NCBI RefSeq assembly: GCF_013363995.1
Contig: NZ_JABWGO010000008.1
Coordinates: 248,001 to 312,000, forward strand
Length of the DNA: 64,000 nucleotides
Direction: 5' to 3'
From: Nonomuraea rhodomycinica
Lineage (GTDB): Bacteria > Actinomycetota > Actinomycetes > Streptosporangiales > Streptosporangiaceae
This document shows positions 50,129 through 57,835 of the stretch, one piece after another. The translations under genes were made by a program, and so were the position numbers. Each line of letters begins with the position of its first letter. Position 1 is the first letter of the stretch. The notes under the pieces were generated by a model that made no database searches, was not told the DNA's origin, and worked only from the letters and a program-made list of their open reading frames with translations.

Positions 50129-50809
50129 ATGAGGACGACCGTCAGGGACGTGATGACGCGTGACGTGGTCACCGTCACCGGGAGCACGCCGTTCAAGGAC
50201 ATCGCCCAGGCGCTCATCGAGGGCGGCATCAGCGCGGTGCCCGTGCTGGACGACGACCGCCGGGTGATCGGCGTCGTGTCCGAGGCCGACCTGCTGCGCA
50301 AGGAGGAGTTCCGGGAGCAGTTCTACCGCGAGGGCTACCGGCCGCCGCTGCGGGCGCGGCTGCGCCACCCCAAGGGGCGGGAGAAGGCCGCCGGCGACAC
50401 GGCGGCCGAGCTCATGACGTCGCCCCCGGTGACGATCCCGCCGGAGGCGCCGGTCGCGGCGGCCGCCCGTCTCATGGACTCCCGCGACGTCAAGCGGCTG
50501 GCCGTGGTGGACGGCGAGGGACGCCTGGTGGGCGTCGTCAGCCGGCGCGACCTGGTCAAGCTGTTCCTGCGCGGCGACCAGGAGATCGCGGCGGAGATCC
50601 GCGACGACATCCTCGACCGGGCGCTGTGGATGGACACCTCCGGCGTCACCGTCGAGGTGCGCCAGGGCGTCGTGACGCTGAGCGGGTGGATGGAGCGCCG
50701 CACGGAGGCGGCCATCGCCGCGCGCATGACCGGCCGGGTCCACGGCGTGGTGGACGTCGTGGACCGGCTCACCTGGAAGCACGACGACTCGACGTGGGAG
50801 GCGGGCTGA
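50129..50809 (+). CDS. CBS-pair and BON domain protein
   Basis: This 226-aa protein has two CBS motifs (VRDVMTRDVVTVTGSTPFKD at ~4; AELMTSPPVTIPPEAPVAAA at ~92), which form a nucleotide-binding Bateman module. A C-terminal BON domain follows (~155-225; VEVRQGVVTLSGWMERRTEA). It resembles the DosR-induced CBS protein HRP1 of mycobacteria with an added BON. ATG 50129 has GGAAAGG 11 nt upstream; ATG at 50087 is an alternative. It is the third gene of the nitroreductase operon and ends at a strong terminator. Confidence 0.88.
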   Translation: MRTTVRDVMTRDVVTVTGSTPFKDIAQALIEGGISAVPVLDDDRRVIGVVSEADLLRKEEFREQFYREGYRPPLRARLRHPKGREKAAGDTAAELMTSPPVTIPPEAPVAAAARLMDSRDVKRLAVVDGEGRLVGVVSRRDLVKLFLRGDQEIAAEIRDDILDRALWMDTSGVTVEVRQGVVTLSGWMERRTEAAIAARMTGRVHGVVDVVDRLTWKHDDSTWEAG

Positions 50810-50814
50810 GGTCG

Positions 50815-50847
50815 GGGCCGGCCGTCCCGGGAAGGGACGGCCGGCCC
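50815..50847. terminator. Terminator between CBS-BON and RibD-like genes
   Basis: A perfect 14-bp stem, GGGCCGGCCGTCCC (50815-50828) with GGGACGGCCGGCCC (50834-50847), encloses GGGAA. It lies between convergent stop codons. Confidence 0.88.
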
Positions 50848-50861
50848 GAACGGCGCTCGCC

Positions 50862-51506
50862 CTATCGGGCCTCCCGCTCGTCACCCGCGGGGACGTGCTC
50901 GTCACCGGTGAAGACGTGCTCGTCATCACTGGAGACGTGCTCGTCACCGGCGGGGACGTAGCGGAGCAGCACCGTGCGCCCGTCGAAGGTGCGCGTCTCG
51001 ACCAGGCGCAGGGCGCGCCGCTCCCCCCGTGTGGCCAGCAACGCCCGGCCGCCGCCGAGCACGACCGGGTGGACCACGACGTGGTACTCGTCGATCAGGC
51101 CCAGCCGCGCCAGCTCGCCCCCCAGCGCCGAACCGCCGAGGAGCAGCATGTCCTTGCCGGGCTGCCGCTTCAGCTCGGCGACCTCCTCGGCGAGGTTCGC
51201 GCCGATGATCCTGGTGTTCCAGCCGGCCTGGTCGAGGGTGGTGGAGAAGACGATCTTCGGTGTGGACCGCCAGATCGGGGCGAACTTCAGGTCGTGCTCG
51301 TCGTCGGAGTACGCCTCGGCGTTCGGCCAGTAGCTCGACATGACCTCCCACACGCCGCGCCCGTACAGGAAGGTGTCCACCCGGGCGGTCAGCTCGTCGG
51401 AGTGGGCGAACATCTCGGGGCCGACGGCCGGCCAGTCGAACTCCCCGCCGGGGCCGTCGATGTGGCCGTCGAGGGAGGTGTGGACGTAGTAGATGATCTT
51501 GCGCAT
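50862..51506 (-). CDS. Dihydrofolate reductase / RibD C-terminal-family protein with repeat tail
   Basis: This 214-aa protein begins MRKIIYYVHTSLDGHIDGPG. That opening, KIVFSTTLDQAGWNTRII at ~85 and DMLLLGGSALGGELARLGLIDEYHVVVHPVVLGGG at ~117 place it in the DHFR-like RibD_C family (NADPH-dependent reductases, often stress-linked). True folate reduction is unlikely, because the family rarely has that activity. The last ~25 residues are a DEHVxxG repeat absent from relatives and made by a 21-bp tandem repeat. It is downstream of the CBS-BON gene at 51648, same strand. Confidence 0.85.
   Translation of the reverse strand: MRKIIYYVHTSLDGHIDGPGGEFDWPAVGPEMFAHSDELTARVDTFLYGRGVWEVMSSYWPNAEAYSDDEHDLKFAPIWRSTPKIVFSTTLDQAGWNTRIIGANLAEEVAELKRQPGKDMLLLGGSALGGELARLGLIDEYHVVVHPVVLGGGRALLATRGERRALRLVETRTFDGRTVLLRYVPAGDEHVSSDDEHVFTGDEHVPAGDEREAR
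50879..50960 (-). repeat. 21-bp tandem repeat encoding the DEHV tail
   Basis: GACGTGCTCGTC recurs at 50892, 50913 and 50934, and GACGTA at 50955, giving a 21-bp unit. On the minus strand it encodes three DEHV-x-x-G/D heptads plus a partial copy at the protein's C-terminus. Confidence 0.85.
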
Positions 51507-51647
51507 GGCGCCGGCTCCTCGCTGTCGGTTCGGTGACCGCCCGGGGCGCCCCCGGGCCGTCGTTCACCGCCTGGTCGGAGCCGCCCACGGGTTCTCGACA
51601 TCCCGCGCCACTTCTCCCCGAGATTTTTCCGGCCGTGTCCTGCCTGC

Positions 51648-52304
51648 TCAGAGCAGCGGGGGGACGACGAGGAGGTCCTCCTCCTCGTGGTCGAGCTCGG
51701 AGACGACGTCCACCACGCCCTCGATGCCGCGGATGGTCTGCTCCAGCGCGATGGCCTGCGACCTGCGCCGGCACTTCCCCCTGATGGTCACGACGCCCTT
51801 GTCGATCTCGATCGCGTACGCCGCGAGGTCCGGGATGCGGGCCTGGATGTCGGCGAGCAGGTCGGCCGCCGGGCGGGTGAAGACGCGCAGCACGTCCTGC
51901 TGGTGCAGGGTGCCGGCGATGCGCCCGCTGACGGGATCGATCACGGGCAGCTGCTTGACGCGCTTGTCGCGCATCAGCCGGGCCGCCTCGCGCAGCGGCG
52001 TGTCCGGGGTGACGGTGATCGCCGGGGAGGTCATGAGCTGGCCCGCCGTGACGCCGGCCGCCTTGTGGTGCTCCTCGTGCCGCCGGTGGGACTCGAACAT
52101 CGAGACGCTGTGCCCGACCGGATCGCTCTCCTTCAGCAGGAGGTCGTCCTCGGACACCACGCCCACGGGCCGCCGCTCGGCGTCGATGACGGTGACGGCG
52201 CCGACGGCGAACCGCCTCATCGCACCGATGATCTCGCTGAACGACGCGTCCTCCAGGACGGCGATGGCCACGCGGCCCATCACGTCCTTCACTTCCAGTG
52301 CCAT
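51648..52304 (-). CDS. CBS-pair and BON domain protein (second copy)
   Basis: This 218-aa paralogue of the protein at 50129 has CBS1 (VKDVMGRVAIAVLEDASFSE at ~5), CBS2 (GQLMTSPAITVTPDTPLREA at ~92) and a BON domain (~150-210; IEIDKGVVTIRGKCRRRSQA). It ends with an acidic DHEEEDLL. The start at 52304 follows GAGGTGG. A DosR-like box 86 nt upstream indicates DevR control. It is probably a nucleotide-responsive hypoxia protein. Confidence 0.88.
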   Translation of the reverse strand: MALEVKDVMGRVAIAVLEDASFSEIIGAMRRFAVGAVTVIDAERRPVGVVSEDDLLLKESDPVGHSVSMFESHRRHEEHHKAAGVTAGQLMTSPAITVTPDTPLREAARLMRDKRVKQLPVIDPVSGRIAGTLHQQDVLRVFTRPAADLLADIQARIPDLAAYAIEIDKGVVTIRGKCRRRSQAIALEQTIRGIEGVVDVVSELDHEEEDLLVVPPLL

Positions 52305-52389
52305 GGTGTCCACCTCTTTCCTTCGCCTTTCTCCTCCCAGACTCCTCTGCCCGCCCGGCGCGGGGCAGCGGCGAACGTCCCGCGTGCGC

Positions 52390-52403
52390 GGGCCCAAGGT
52401 CCT
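52390..52403. promoter_or_regulatory. DosR-like box between CBS-BON and HAD genes
   Basis: GGGCCCAAGGTCCT matches GGGCCGAAGGTCCC at 12 of 14 positions. It lies 86 nt from the CBS-BON start and 56 nt from the HAD start, so it may serve both divergent operons. Confidence 0.6.
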
Positions 52404-52458
52404 CCGCGGTCCGCGCGACACATGTCTCAAATGCCGGGATGGCGGGTACCTCCTGTGC

Positions 52459-53265
52459 ATGGCCGCCATCGACCTCGCGACCGTTCACGCGGTCGTCTTC
52501 GACACCGACGGCGTGGTCACCGACACGGCGCGGGTCCACGCGGCCGCGTGGAAGCACGTCTTCGACGCCTTCCTGCGCGGCCGTTCGGCGCCCTTCGACG
52601 TCCGCGACGACTACCTGCGCCACGTCGACGGGCGCCCGCGCCTGGACGGGGTGCGCACGTTCCTCGCCTCGCGCGGCATCACGCTGCCCGAGGGAAGCCC
52701 GGACGACGGTCCGGACGCCGCCACCGTCCACGGGCTGGGCCTGGCGAAGGACGCGTTGTTCGTGGCCGAGATCGGCCGGCACGGCGTGGCGGCCTTCCCC
52801 TCGACCGTGGCCCTGCTGCACGAGCTGCGGCGGCGCGGCTGCCGCACGGCGGTGGTGTCGGCGAGCCGGCACTGCCGGGCCCTGGTGGCCTCCGCCGGGC
52901 TGACCCATCTGTTCGACGTGACCGTGGACGGCGTGGACTCCGCCCGGCTCGGGCTGGCCGGCAAGCCGGACCCGGCGCTGTTCCTGGAGGCGGCCCGCCG
53001 GCTCGGCGAGCCGGCCGGGCGGACGGCCGTCGTCGAGGACGCGCTTCCGGGTGTGGAGGCCGGACGGCGCGGCGGGTTCGCCCTGGTGGTGGGCGTCGAC
53101 CGGTCGGGTGAGCGGGCGGCGGCACTGCGGGCGGCGGGCGCGGGCGTCGTCGTGGAGGACCTCGCGGAGCTGTCCGTGACGGGCCGCGTTCCGCACGCCG
53201 GCACCGGCGACGGCGAGACCCGCCGGAGCACCGTCGGCTCGGGCGAGCAGGAGGGCCGGTCATGA
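52459..53265 (+). CDS. HAD-superfamily hydrolase (beta-phosphoglucomutase-like)
   Basis: This 268-aa protein has HAD motif I VVFDTDGVVTDTARVH (nucleophile Asp ~16), motif II VVSAS at ~134, Lys in LAGKPDPALF at ~175 and motif IV VVEDALPGVEAGRRGG at ~195. The DxDGV...T-D-T cap arrangement matches the beta-phosphoglucomutase/CbbY group. In DosR-type islands such genes sit next to trehalose/maltose phosphorylases, but none is here. Its stop overlaps the next gene's start (ATGA at 53262). Confidence 0.88.
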   Translation: MAAIDLATVHAVVFDTDGVVTDTARVHAAAWKHVFDAFLRGRSAPFDVRDDYLRHVDGRPRLDGVRTFLASRGITLPEGSPDDGPDAATVHGLGLAKDALFVAEIGRHGVAAFPSTVALLHELRRRGCRTAVVSASRHCRALVASAGLTHLFDVTVDGVDSARLGLAGKPDPALFLEAARRLGEPAGRTAVVEDALPGVEAGRRGGFALVVGVDRSGERAAALRAAGAGVVVEDLAELSVTGRVPHAGTGDGETRRSTVGSGEQEGRS

Positions 53266-53912
53266 CCGGCGACCTCGGCCGCCGCATCGCCTACCACCGC
53301 GAGCGCCTCGGGCTGACGCGCGAGGAGCTCGCCGAGCGCGCCGCGATGGCCCCCGGGTACATCGCGTACGTCGAGGAGCACCCCGACACCGTCACCACCG
53401 GCGCGCTGACCCGGCTGGCCGGGGCGCTCGGGGTCTCCCCCGGCGAGCTGCTGGGCGGCGCCGCCGACCGGCCTCCCGGCCCCGGCCACGCGCGGGTGGC
53501 GCCCGTGCTGGAGAAGCTGGACCGCGCCGAGTGCCTGCGCCTGATCGCGCCGGGCGGCATCGGCCGGGTCGCCTTCGGCGGGCCGGACGGCCCGACCGTG
53601 CTGCCGGTGAACTACAAGCTGCACGGGGGCGCGCTCGTCTTCCGCACGGCTCAGGGCGGCCAGATGGACCGGACGCTGCGCACGGGCCTGGAGGGGGTGG
53701 AGGTCAAGATCGGGTTCGAGGTGGACCAGATCGACGAGGCGCGGCGCGAAGGGTGGAGCGTGCTGGTGCAGGGCCCCGCCCACTTGGTGAAGGAGGAGGA
53801 GCTGGACGCGGTCATGGGGGCCGGGGTCTCACCCTGGGCGGGCGGCGCGCGGGAGCTGTACATCCGGATCCTCCCGCACCAGGTCACCGGCCGCCGCATC
53901 CGCGGCCTCTGA
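53262..53912 (+). CDS. XRE-type HTH fused to PPOX-fold flavin-binding domain
   Basis: This 216-aa fusion has an N-terminal XRE/Cro HTH (~5-62; RRIAYHRERLGLTREELAE, then APGYIAYVEEHPDTVTTGAL) and a C-terminal split-barrel PPOX-like domain (~80-215). The second domain has LDRAECLRLIAPGGIGRVAFG, LPVNYKLHGGALVFRTAQGG (flavin phosphate region) and GWSVLVQGPAHLV. A DNA-binding domain joined to a flavin fold suggests a redox- or flavin-responsive regulator. It is translationally coupled to the HAD gene. Confidence 0.85.
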   Translation: MTGDLGRRIAYHRERLGLTREELAERAAMAPGYIAYVEEHPDTVTTGALTRLAGALGVSPGELLGGAADRPPGPGHARVAPVLEKLDRAECLRLIAPGGIGRVAFGGPDGPTVLPVNYKLHGGALVFRTAQGGQMDRTLRTGLEGVEVKIGFEVDQIDEARREGWSVLVQGPAHLVKEEELDAVMGAGVSPWAGGARELYIRILPHQVTGRRIRGL

Positions 53913-53939
53913 CCGCAACCCTCGCGCGGGAGCGCCGGG

Positions 53940-54713
53940 TCAGCGGAAGACGGCCTGCTCGATCGTGAAGCGGATGAACTCGCCCTCGGCCCACCGGGCG
54001 GCGCCGGGCCACCAGCCGCCCCGCGCCCGCGCCGCGATCGTGTACCCGCCGAACGTGGCCTCGCGCAGCACCTCCACCCCGAACGGCTCGTGCCGGTACG
54101 GCCCGCCGTCCGGGGCGCCCCAGCGGGACAGGGTCACGGCCTCCAGCGCGCCGCCCGGCGCGACCGTGAGCGTCACCTCGTGCTCCTCGCCGGCGACGGG
54201 CACGCGGACGGTCGCCCGGCGCTCGTCCACCTGCTTCCAGGTGAGCCGGGGGTCGAGCGCGGCGGCGGGCGCCAGCACCATCTCGCTCGCCAGCCGCCCC
54301 GCCGCGCTGCGCGTGATGTCAGGTCCGGCCCCGGACATCACCGGGACGGCGTCGAACAGCCTCCAGCGCATCTCCCCCGTCCCGTCGCGGTACCGGTCGA
54401 AGCCGCGCACGGTGAGCGGCCCGAAGAGGGCGCCCGCCGACCAGACGAAGCCCTCCGGCGGCCGCAGCACCTGCGCGGCGCGGAAGGGGTGCCAGTCCTT
54501 CAGCCGGATGACGCCGTGGCTGTCCAGCACGACCCCGCGGCGCAGGGGCGTGCCGGGCGCGATGGCGTGCAGCACCCAGCTCCGCGCGGGCTCGGGCAGC
54601 ATCCCGGCCATCTCGGGCTCGAACGGCACCGGGTCCGGGGTCGGGGCCTGGAGCAGGTCCCAGTCACGGCGGGCCACGTCGGTCAGGCAGCGCGGGGCGA
54701 CGACCACGGTCAT
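53940..54713 (-). CDS. Conserved hypothetical protein (DUF6544/DUF6920-like)
   Basis: This 257-aa soluble protein has no signal peptide. Recognisable blocks are GTPLRRGVVLDSHGVIRLKDWHPFRAAQVLRP at ~53, FDAVPVMSGAGPDITRSAAGRLASEMVLAP at ~122, RRATVRVPVAGEEHEVTLTVAPGGALEAVTLSRWG at ~178 and GVEVLREATFGGYTIAARARGGWWPG at ~218. This pattern occurs in a widespread uncharacterised actinobacterial family; the DUF assignment is tentative. Its ATG overlaps the stop of the upstream Usp gene, so it belongs to a DevR-box-controlled operon. Confidence 0.7.
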   Translation of the reverse strand: MTVVVAPRCLTDVARRDWDLLQAPTPDPVPFEPEMAGMLPEPARSWVLHAIAPGTPLRRGVVLDSHGVIRLKDWHPFRAAQVLRPPEGFVWSAGALFGPLTVRGFDRYRDGTGEMRWRLFDAVPVMSGAGPDITRSAAGRLASEMVLAPAAALDPRLTWKQVDERRATVRVPVAGEEHEVTLTVAPGGALEAVTLSRWGAPDGGPYRHEPFGVEVLREATFGGYTIAARARGGWWPGAARWAEGEFIRFTIEQAVFR

Positions 54714-55582
54714 GATCTCCTCCAAGGGGCGCGGACGACGGCGACCGGGCAGTGCGCCCGGTGGATCACGCCGTGGCAGGTCGAGCCGAGCACGGACGCG
54801 GCGAACCCGCCCAGACCGCGCGAGCCGAGGACGACCAGGGCGGCCGTCCGGGAGGCCGCCGCCAGGACCGGCACGGGATGCCCGGACATGACGGACTCCA
54901 CCACCTCGACGTCGGGGTACTTGTCCCGCCACAGCGGGAGCCGCCGCGCGACCTCGGCCGCCTCGTCGGCCAGGGCGCCGGCGACCAGCGGCCCGTACCC
55001 GGCGGCCTGCGGCGCGAGGACCACGGTGTGCCGGGCGTGGACGACGCGCAGCCGCGCGCCGCGGGCGGCGGCCTGCTCCATGGCGTACTCCAGGGCGGCC
55101 TCGGAGTCGGCGGAGCCGTCGAACCCGGCGACCACCTCGCCCCCGCCCCCCGCGCCCCCCTCGGGGGCGCGCACGACGACGACCGGGCCGTGCGCGTGGC
55201 CGGCCAGGGCCAGCCCGACCGAGCCGAGCACGAGCCCGGTGAACCCGCCGAGCCCCCGGCTGCCCACCACGACGGTGTCGGCCGTCTCGGACTCGGTGCG
55301 CAGGCGTTCGACGACCGCGCCGACGAGGTGCGCCGTGGAGACCTCCAGGCGCGGGGCGCGCCGCCGCGCGCGTTCCTCGGCGCCGGCGAGCAGCAGTTCG
55401 CTCCGTTCGGTCAGCGACAGTCCGCCGCCTCCCGCGTCGTCCCGGTGCTCGCTCCTCCAGGGCTCGCGCACGTGCACGATCCGCAGGGGCAGCGCCCTGC
55501 GCGTGGCGTCCTGCACCGCCCAGCCGAGCGCCGCGTACGCCGCGTCCGATCCATCGATCCCCACAACTACGGGATTCGTCAT
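54710..55582 (-). CDS. Universal stress protein, tandem UspA domains
   Basis: This 290-aa protein has two UspA domains (VVVGIDGSDAAYAALGWAV at ~5; EVVAGFDGSADSEAALEYAM at ~152), each with a nucleotide-binding loop (VGSRGLGGFTGLVLGSV; LGSRGLGGFAASVLGST). The last residues are the standard HCPVAVVRAPW. The start at 55582 omits an upstream GTG that would add 11 residues. A nearly ideal DosR-like palindrome is 88 nt upstream. Confidence 0.92.
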   Translation of the reverse strand: MTNPVVVGIDGSDAAYAALGWAVQDATRRALPLRIVHVREPWRSEHRDDAGGGGLSLTERSELLLAGAEERARRRAPRLEVSTAHLVGAVVERLRTESETADTVVVGSRGLGGFTGLVLGSVGLALAGHAHGPVVVVRAPEGGAGGGGEVVAGFDGSADSEAALEYAMEQAAARGARLRVVHARHTVVLAPQAAGYGPLVAGALADEAAEVARRLPLWRDKYPDVEVVESVMSGHPVPVLAAASRTAALVVLGSRGLGGFAASVLGSTCHGVIHRAHCPVAVVRAPWRRS

Positions 55583-55653
55583 GGCCGCCCCCTCCGGTTG
55601 CAGAAGTCCACGCATCTAGGACACACCTGCGCTGATCGGGCGCACAGAGAACG

Positions 55654-55683
55654 AGGTCCCGTCCGCGGAGGGACCATCGTCCC
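55654..55683 (-). promoter_or_regulatory. DosR-like box upstream of usp
   Basis: GGGACCATCGTCCC (55670-55683) is a perfect GGGAC-N4-GTCCC palindrome, very close to the mycobacterial DosR core. A second half-site, AGGTCCC, lies at 55654-55660. Confidence 0.72.
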
Positions 55684-55759
55684 GGGCGGTTCCCCTGGAG
55701 GCACGCCACCTCCGAGGCACGAGAAGCGAGCCCGGCGGGGTTCTTTACCCGGACCCGCT

Positions 55760-55788
55760 TTGCATGACCATGCGTAGCAATGCATAAT
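55760..55788 (+). promoter_or_regulatory. argG promoter with ARG-box-like sequence, apparently leaderless
   Basis: TTGCAT (55760) and CATAAT (55783-55788) are separated by 17 nt and resemble -35/-10 boxes. The ATG begins 8 nt after CATAAT, and no ribosome binding site is present. The same stretch (TTGCATGACC... then AATGCATAAT) resembles the ArgR-binding ARG boxes of streptomycetes. Confidence 0.6.
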
Positions 55789-55796
55789 CTTTTCCT

Positions 55797-57245
55797 ATGT
55801 CCAAGGTTCTCACCTCCCTGCCCACCGGCGAGCGCGTCGGCATCGCCTTCTCCGGCGGTCTCGACACCTCGGTGGCCGTCGCCTGGATGCGCGACAAGGG
55901 CGCAGTCCCGTGCACCTACACCGCCGACATCGGCCAGTACGACGAGCCCGACATCGCCTCGGTGCCCGCCCGTGCCCTGGCCTACGGTGCCGAGGTCGCG
56001 CGCCTGGTCGACTGCCGCGCGGCGCTGGTCGAGGAGGGCCTGGCCGCGCTGACCTGCGGCGCGTTCCACATCCGCTCGGCGGGGCGGGCGTACTTCAACA
56101 CCACGCCGCTCGGCCGCGCCGTCACCGGCACCCTGCTGGTGCGGGCGATGCTCGAGGACGACGTGCAGATCTGGGGTGACGGCTCGACGTTCAAGGGCAA
56201 CGACATCGAGCGGTTCTACCGGTACGGCCTGCTGGCCAACCCGCACCTGCGCATCTACAAGCCCTGGCTCGACGCGGAGTTCGTCTCCGAGCTCGGCGGG
56301 CGCAAGGAGATGTCGGAGTGGCTGCTGGCCCACGGGCTGCCCTACCGCGACAGCACGGAGAAGGCGTACTCCACGGACGCCAACATCTGGGGCGCCACCC
56401 ACGAGGCCAAGACCTTGGAGCACCTCGACACCAGCATCGAGACCGTGGACCCGATCATGGGCGTGCGGTTCTGGGACCCCTCGGTCGAGATCCCGGCCGA
56501 GGACGTGACCATCGGCTTCGACCAGGGCCGCCCGGTCACGATCAACGGCAAGGAGTTCGCCACCCCGGTCGACCTCGTGATGGAGGCCAACGCCATCGGC
56601 GGGCGGCACGGCATGGGCATGTCCGACCAGATCGAGAACCGGGTGATCGAGGCCAAGAGCCGCGGCATCTACGAGGCCCCGGGCATGGCCCTGCTGCACG
56701 CGGCCTACGAGCGGCTGGTCAACGCCATCCACAACGAGGACACCATCGCCACCTACCACAACGAGGGGCGGCGGCTCGGCCGGCTGATGTACGAGGGCCG
56801 CTGGCTCGACCCGCAGGCGCTGATGCTGCGCGAGTCGCTGCAGCGCTGGGTCGGCACGGCCGTCATCGGCGAGGTGACGCTGCGGCTGCGGCGGGGCGAG
56901 GACTACTCGATCCTCGACACCTCCGGCCCGAACTTCAGCTACCACCCGGACAAGCTGTCGATGGAGCGCACCGAGGACTCCGCGTTCGGCCCGGTGGACC
57001 GGATCGGCCAGCTCACCATGCGCAACCTGGACATCGCCGACTCGCGCGCCAAGCTGGAGCAGTACGCCAGCCTGGGCATGGTCGGCACCCACCACCCCGC
57101 GCTCATCGGCGCCGCCCAGGCCGCCTCCACCGGCCTGATCGGCGCGATGCCGCAGGGCGGCGCCGAGGCCATCGCCTCGCGCGGCGAGGTCTCCGAGGAG
57201 GAGGAGATGCTCGACCGCGCCGCCATGGAGCTCGGCAACGACTGA
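55797..57245 (+). CDS. argG: Argininosuccinate synthase (E. coli-type)
   Basis: This 482-aa cytoplasmic enzyme joins citrulline and aspartate with ATP to give argininosuccinate. The PP-loop is AFSGGLDTSVAVAWM at ~18. YFNTTPLGRAVTGTLL, WGDGSTFKGNDIERFYRYG and GRHGMGMSDQIENRVIEAKSRG follow. The sequence runs alongside E. coli ArgG (447 aa) rather than the shorter ~400-aa type, with ~35 extra C-terminal residues (GGAEAIASRGEVSEEEEML). Streptomycetes also use the long type, so recent transfer is not needed to explain it. It carries no DosR-like box and is probably a bystander in the island. Confidence 0.95.
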   Translation: MSKVLTSLPTGERVGIAFSGGLDTSVAVAWMRDKGAVPCTYTADIGQYDEPDIASVPARALAYGAEVARLVDCRAALVEEGLAALTCGAFHIRSAGRAYFNTTPLGRAVTGTLLVRAMLEDDVQIWGDGSTFKGNDIERFYRYGLLANPHLRIYKPWLDAEFVSELGGRKEMSEWLLAHGLPYRDSTEKAYSTDANIWGATHEAKTLEHLDTSIETVDPIMGVRFWDPSVEIPAEDVTIGFDQGRPVTINGKEFATPVDLVMEANAIGGRHGMGMSDQIENRVIEAKSRGIYEAPGMALLHAAYERLVNAIHNEDTIATYHNEGRRLGRLMYEGRWLDPQALMLRESLQRWVGTAVIGEVTLRLRRGEDYSILDTSGPNFSYHPDKLSMERTEDSAFGPVDRIGQLTMRNLDIADSRAKLEQYASLGMVGTHHPALIGAAQAASTGLIGAMPQGGAEAIASRGEVSEEEEMLDRAAMELGND

Positions 57246-57273
57246 CCGCGACGCGACCGGGACCGGCGGACGG

Positions 57274-57343
57274 TCACGGCCCGGACCGGCGGACGGTCAC
57301 GGCCGGGGCGGGAGGACTCTCACGGCCGGGGCGGGAGGACCGG
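57274..57343. repeat. 23-bp tandem repeat across the CBS gene stop codon
   Basis: TCACGGCC recurs at 57274, 57297 and 57320, a 23-bp period. The last two units share TCACGGCCGGGGCGGGAGGA. The TCA at 57320 is the complement of the TGA stop of the minus-strand CBS gene, so every unit carries a stop codon on that strand. Confidence 0.8.
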
Positions 57344-57835
57344 CTGCAGGTGGAACATACCGGTGATCACCTCGCCCGGCCGGTCCTTCGGCTCGCCCGG
57401 CCGGTCCTCGGCGCAGGCGCGGCCCGCGACGGCGTTGAGCACGTCCCTGGCCGTGATGAGGCCGACCAGGCCGCGCTCCGAGACCACCGGCACCGCGTCG
57501 GCCTCGGCGTCCGCCATGACGCACGCGACCCGGCGCAGCGTGTCGCGCGGCCCGACGCGGGGCCGGGGCTCGCGTCCCAGCATCGTCCCGACCCGGCGGC
57601 CGGACTGCTCGTCCGGGCCGCCGGACCAGCTGGCGGCCAGCTGCTCGCGCGACAGGATGCCCAGCACGTGCCGCCCGTCCACGACGGGAAGATGGTGCAC
57701 CCCGGCGCGGCGCATCAGCTCCCAGGCCATCAGGGGCGACTCGTCGGGTGTGACGGCGACGAGCACGCGGCTCATCACCTGCTCGGCTCGCAGCGACCGG
57801 ATGTCAGAGCCGGTGCCGTCCGGGGACGTGGTCAT
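57320..57835 (-). CDS. CBS-pair domain protein
   Basis: This 171-aa protein has two CBS motifs (LRAEQVMSRVLVAVTPDESPL at ~15; VGTMLGREPRPRVGPRDTLRRV at ~82) and lacks the BON domain found in its two relatives here. The linker LAASWSGGPDEQSG separates the repeats. Its ATG overlaps the stop of the Usp gene (57832-57835), so it is coupled to a DevR-box-controlled operon. It probably binds adenine nucleotides or NAD(H). Confidence 0.85.
   Translation of the reverse strand: MTTSPDGTGSDIRSLRAEQVMSRVLVAVTPDESPLMAWELMRRAGVHHLPVVDGRHVLGILSREQLAASWSGGPDEQSGRRVGTMLGREPRPRVGPRDTLRRVACVMADAEADAVPVVSERGLVGLITARDVLNAVAGRACAEDRPGEPKDRPGEVITGMFHLQPVLPPRP

Noticed and set aside
47342..50947. A ~1,200-codon minus-strand open frame
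   Set aside because: It is antisense to the GNAT-ACS and CBS-BON genes and encodes only repetitive Arg/Ala/Gly/His-rich sequence.
55797..57245. Recent horizontal acquisition of the E. coli-type argG
   Set aside because: Base composition matches its neighbours and the long ArgG type is normal in streptomycetes; no mobile element flanks it.
57246..57343. GC-rich repeats considered as an argG terminator
   Set aside because: The copies are direct, not inverted, so they do not form a stable hairpin; they were recorded as a tandem repeat.
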